From contig CANPNQ010000007.1 of assembly GCA_947575425.1 (NCBI GenBank), positions 1 to 15,890 on the forward strand: DNA of 15,890 nt, given 5' to 3'. This document shows, one piece after another, positions 14,659-15,890 of this stretch. The DNA is from an uncultured Erysipelotrichaceae bacterium (GTDB lineage Bacteria; Bacillota_I; Bacilli_A; Erysipelotrichales; Erysipelotrichaceae). Below the pieces are notes generated by a model that was given only the letters and a program-made list of their open reading frames with translations, was not told the DNA's origin and did no database searches. Made by a program: the position numbers and the translations under genes. The stretch's first letter is position 1, and each line of letters begins with the position of its first letter.

Positions 14659-15890
14659 TTAAAAGATCAAATTCCTTGGCGTACGAGGGAATGGCTCCAC
14701 ATCACGAATATTAGACATACCGCTCACATACATTAGGAAGCGATCAAAGCCCAACCCGAATCCCGCATGCTTACAACCGCCATACCGCCGCAAATCCATG
14801 TACCACTGCAAGGAGCTTTCCTCCATGCCCATTTCTTCCATGCGCTGCTTCAATACATCATAGCGCTCCTCTCGCTGCGATCCACCGCACAGCTCTCCCA
14901 CTCCCGGCACAAGCAAATCACAGGCCGCAACGCTTTTGCCATCATCATTCAAGCGCATATAGAACGCCTTGATATCCTTGGGGTAATCGGTTAAAAATAC
15001 CGGACCGCCAACGACCTTTTCACTCAGATAGCGCTCATGCTCACTCTGCAAATCCATGCCCCATTCGATCTTGTTATTTTCAAACTTCACATCGGCCTGT
15101 TTTAACAATTCGATTGCTTCCGTGTAGCTCATGCGTTTAAAGTCACTGTCACGCACTGCCTGAATCCGTTTGATACAATCATGATCGATCATCTTCTCAA
15201 AGAACTTCATTTCTTCACTCGCATTATCCAAAATATAGTCGATACAATACTTCACCATATCCTCCATCAGATCCATATCATCCTCCAGATCCGCAAAGGC
15301 GATCTCCGGCTCAATCATCCAGAATTCACTGGCATGGCGTGTCGTATTGGAATTCTCAGCCCGGAATGTCGGACCGAAGGTATACACATCACGGAAAGCC
15401 ATCGCAAATGCCTCCACATGAAGCTGTCCTGATACGGTCAATGACGCATGCTTGCCAAAGAAGTCTTCCTCATACTTGTCGTCACTTCTTGTCGTCACGC
15501 TGAAGCATTCCCCTGCGCCTTCCGCATCATTGCCGGTAATAATCGGCGTATGCACATAGACAAAGCCCTGATTTTGAAAAAACTCATGGATGGCCATAGA
15601 CAAAACCGAACGCAGACGGAAGATCGCATAAAATGTATTAGCTCTAACACGCAAATGCGGCAACTCCCGCATAAATTCAAACCTATGGCGCTTTTTCTGC
15701 ATCGGATAGTCATTGTCACAGGCTCCCTCTAAAGTGACCTCACGCACTGCGATCTCAAAGGGCTGCTTGCCATCCGGGGTATACACAAATTTTCCCATCA
15801 CCGTAATCGCTGAGCCGATCGTATATTTCTCCACTTCCGCAAAATTTGTCAAATCGCATTCATACACCAGCTGCACATTGCGAAAATACG
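14659..15890 (-). CDS. asnS: Asparaginyl-tRNA synthetase, partial (N-terminus off right edge)
   Basis: 409 C-terminal residues are visible; the frame is open to the window edge (YFRNVQLV at the edge), and about 50 N-terminal residues of the anticodon-binding domain are missing. It charges tRNA-Asn. Features include the end of the OB-fold domain with [15 protein letters not shown], the class II core with [52 protein letters not shown], and class II motif 3 in [15 protein letters not shown] ending with [12 protein letters not shown]. The YVHTPIITG and [10 protein letters not shown] patterns are those of AsnRS rather than AspRS. Promoter and any T-box leader would be outside the window. Confidence 0.96.
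   Translation of the reverse strand, partial: YFRNVQLVYECDLTNFAEVEKYTIGSAITVMGKFVYTPDGKQPFEIAVREVTLEGACDNDYPMQKKRHRFEFMRELPHLRVRANTFYAIFRLRSVLSMAIHEFFQNQGFVYVHTPIITGNDAEGAGECFSVTTRSDDKYEEDFFGKHASLTVSGQLHVEAFAMAFRDVYTFGPTFRAENSNTTRHASEFWMIEPEIAFADLEDDMDLMEDMVKYCIDYILDNASEEMKFFEKMIDHDCIKRIQAVRDSDFKRMSYTEAIELLKQADVKFENNKIEWGMDLQSEHERYLSEKVVGGPVFLTDYPKDIKAFYMRLNDDGKSVAACDLLVPGVGELCGGSQREERYDVLKQRMEEMGMEESSLQWYMDLRRYGGCKHAGFGLGFDRFLMYVSGMSNIRDVEPFPRTPRNLIF

Overview
This 15.9 kb window comes from a low-GC, spore-forming member of the Bacillota, most likely an Erysipelotrichia relative (the [Clostridium] innocuum type). The inference rests on four things: a SpoVAF germination protein, a rapZ-yvcK-whiA cluster, a PPi-type phosphofructokinase, and a small protein resembling a family shared with Mollicutes. 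Every convincing gene lies on the minus strand, so the window reads from right to left. It looks mainly chromosomal: I see no insertion sequence, integrase, phage module, CRISPR array, tRNA or rRNA.

In transcription order, the right end holds a partial asnS with a terminator. Next come licD (with its own promoter), a membrane-anchored protein with a degenerate amidase domain, and a YdiF/Uup-like ABC-F ATPase, probably one transcription unit ending at a strong terminator. spoVAF follows, then a small four-helix membrane protein with its own consensus promoter. After that comes the PPi-dependent phosphofructokinase gene, whose promoter carries a perfect inverted repeat and which ends at a terminator. 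A small HTH-like protein gene with a dyad in its leader precedes ptsI, which has a CcpA-type cre site in its leader and a strong terminator. The left part holds a cysteine-rich DUF3795 protein, a WapI-like immunity protein, and rapZ-yvcK-whiA followed by a secreted SNase-like protein that runs off the left edge.

Functionally the window joins carbon flow (ptsI, pfp), envelope and cell-cycle control (rapZ, yvcK, whiA, licD), translation (asnS, ABC-F) and spore germination (spoVAF). The most notable observations are: yvcK is broken by what looks like an 11-nt deletion; the amidase-like protein has lost nearly all catalytic and zinc-binding residues; an unassigned four-helix protein sits beside spoVAF; and ptsI and pfp have clear candidate operators. 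I did not find a recognisable new defence or mobile system here.
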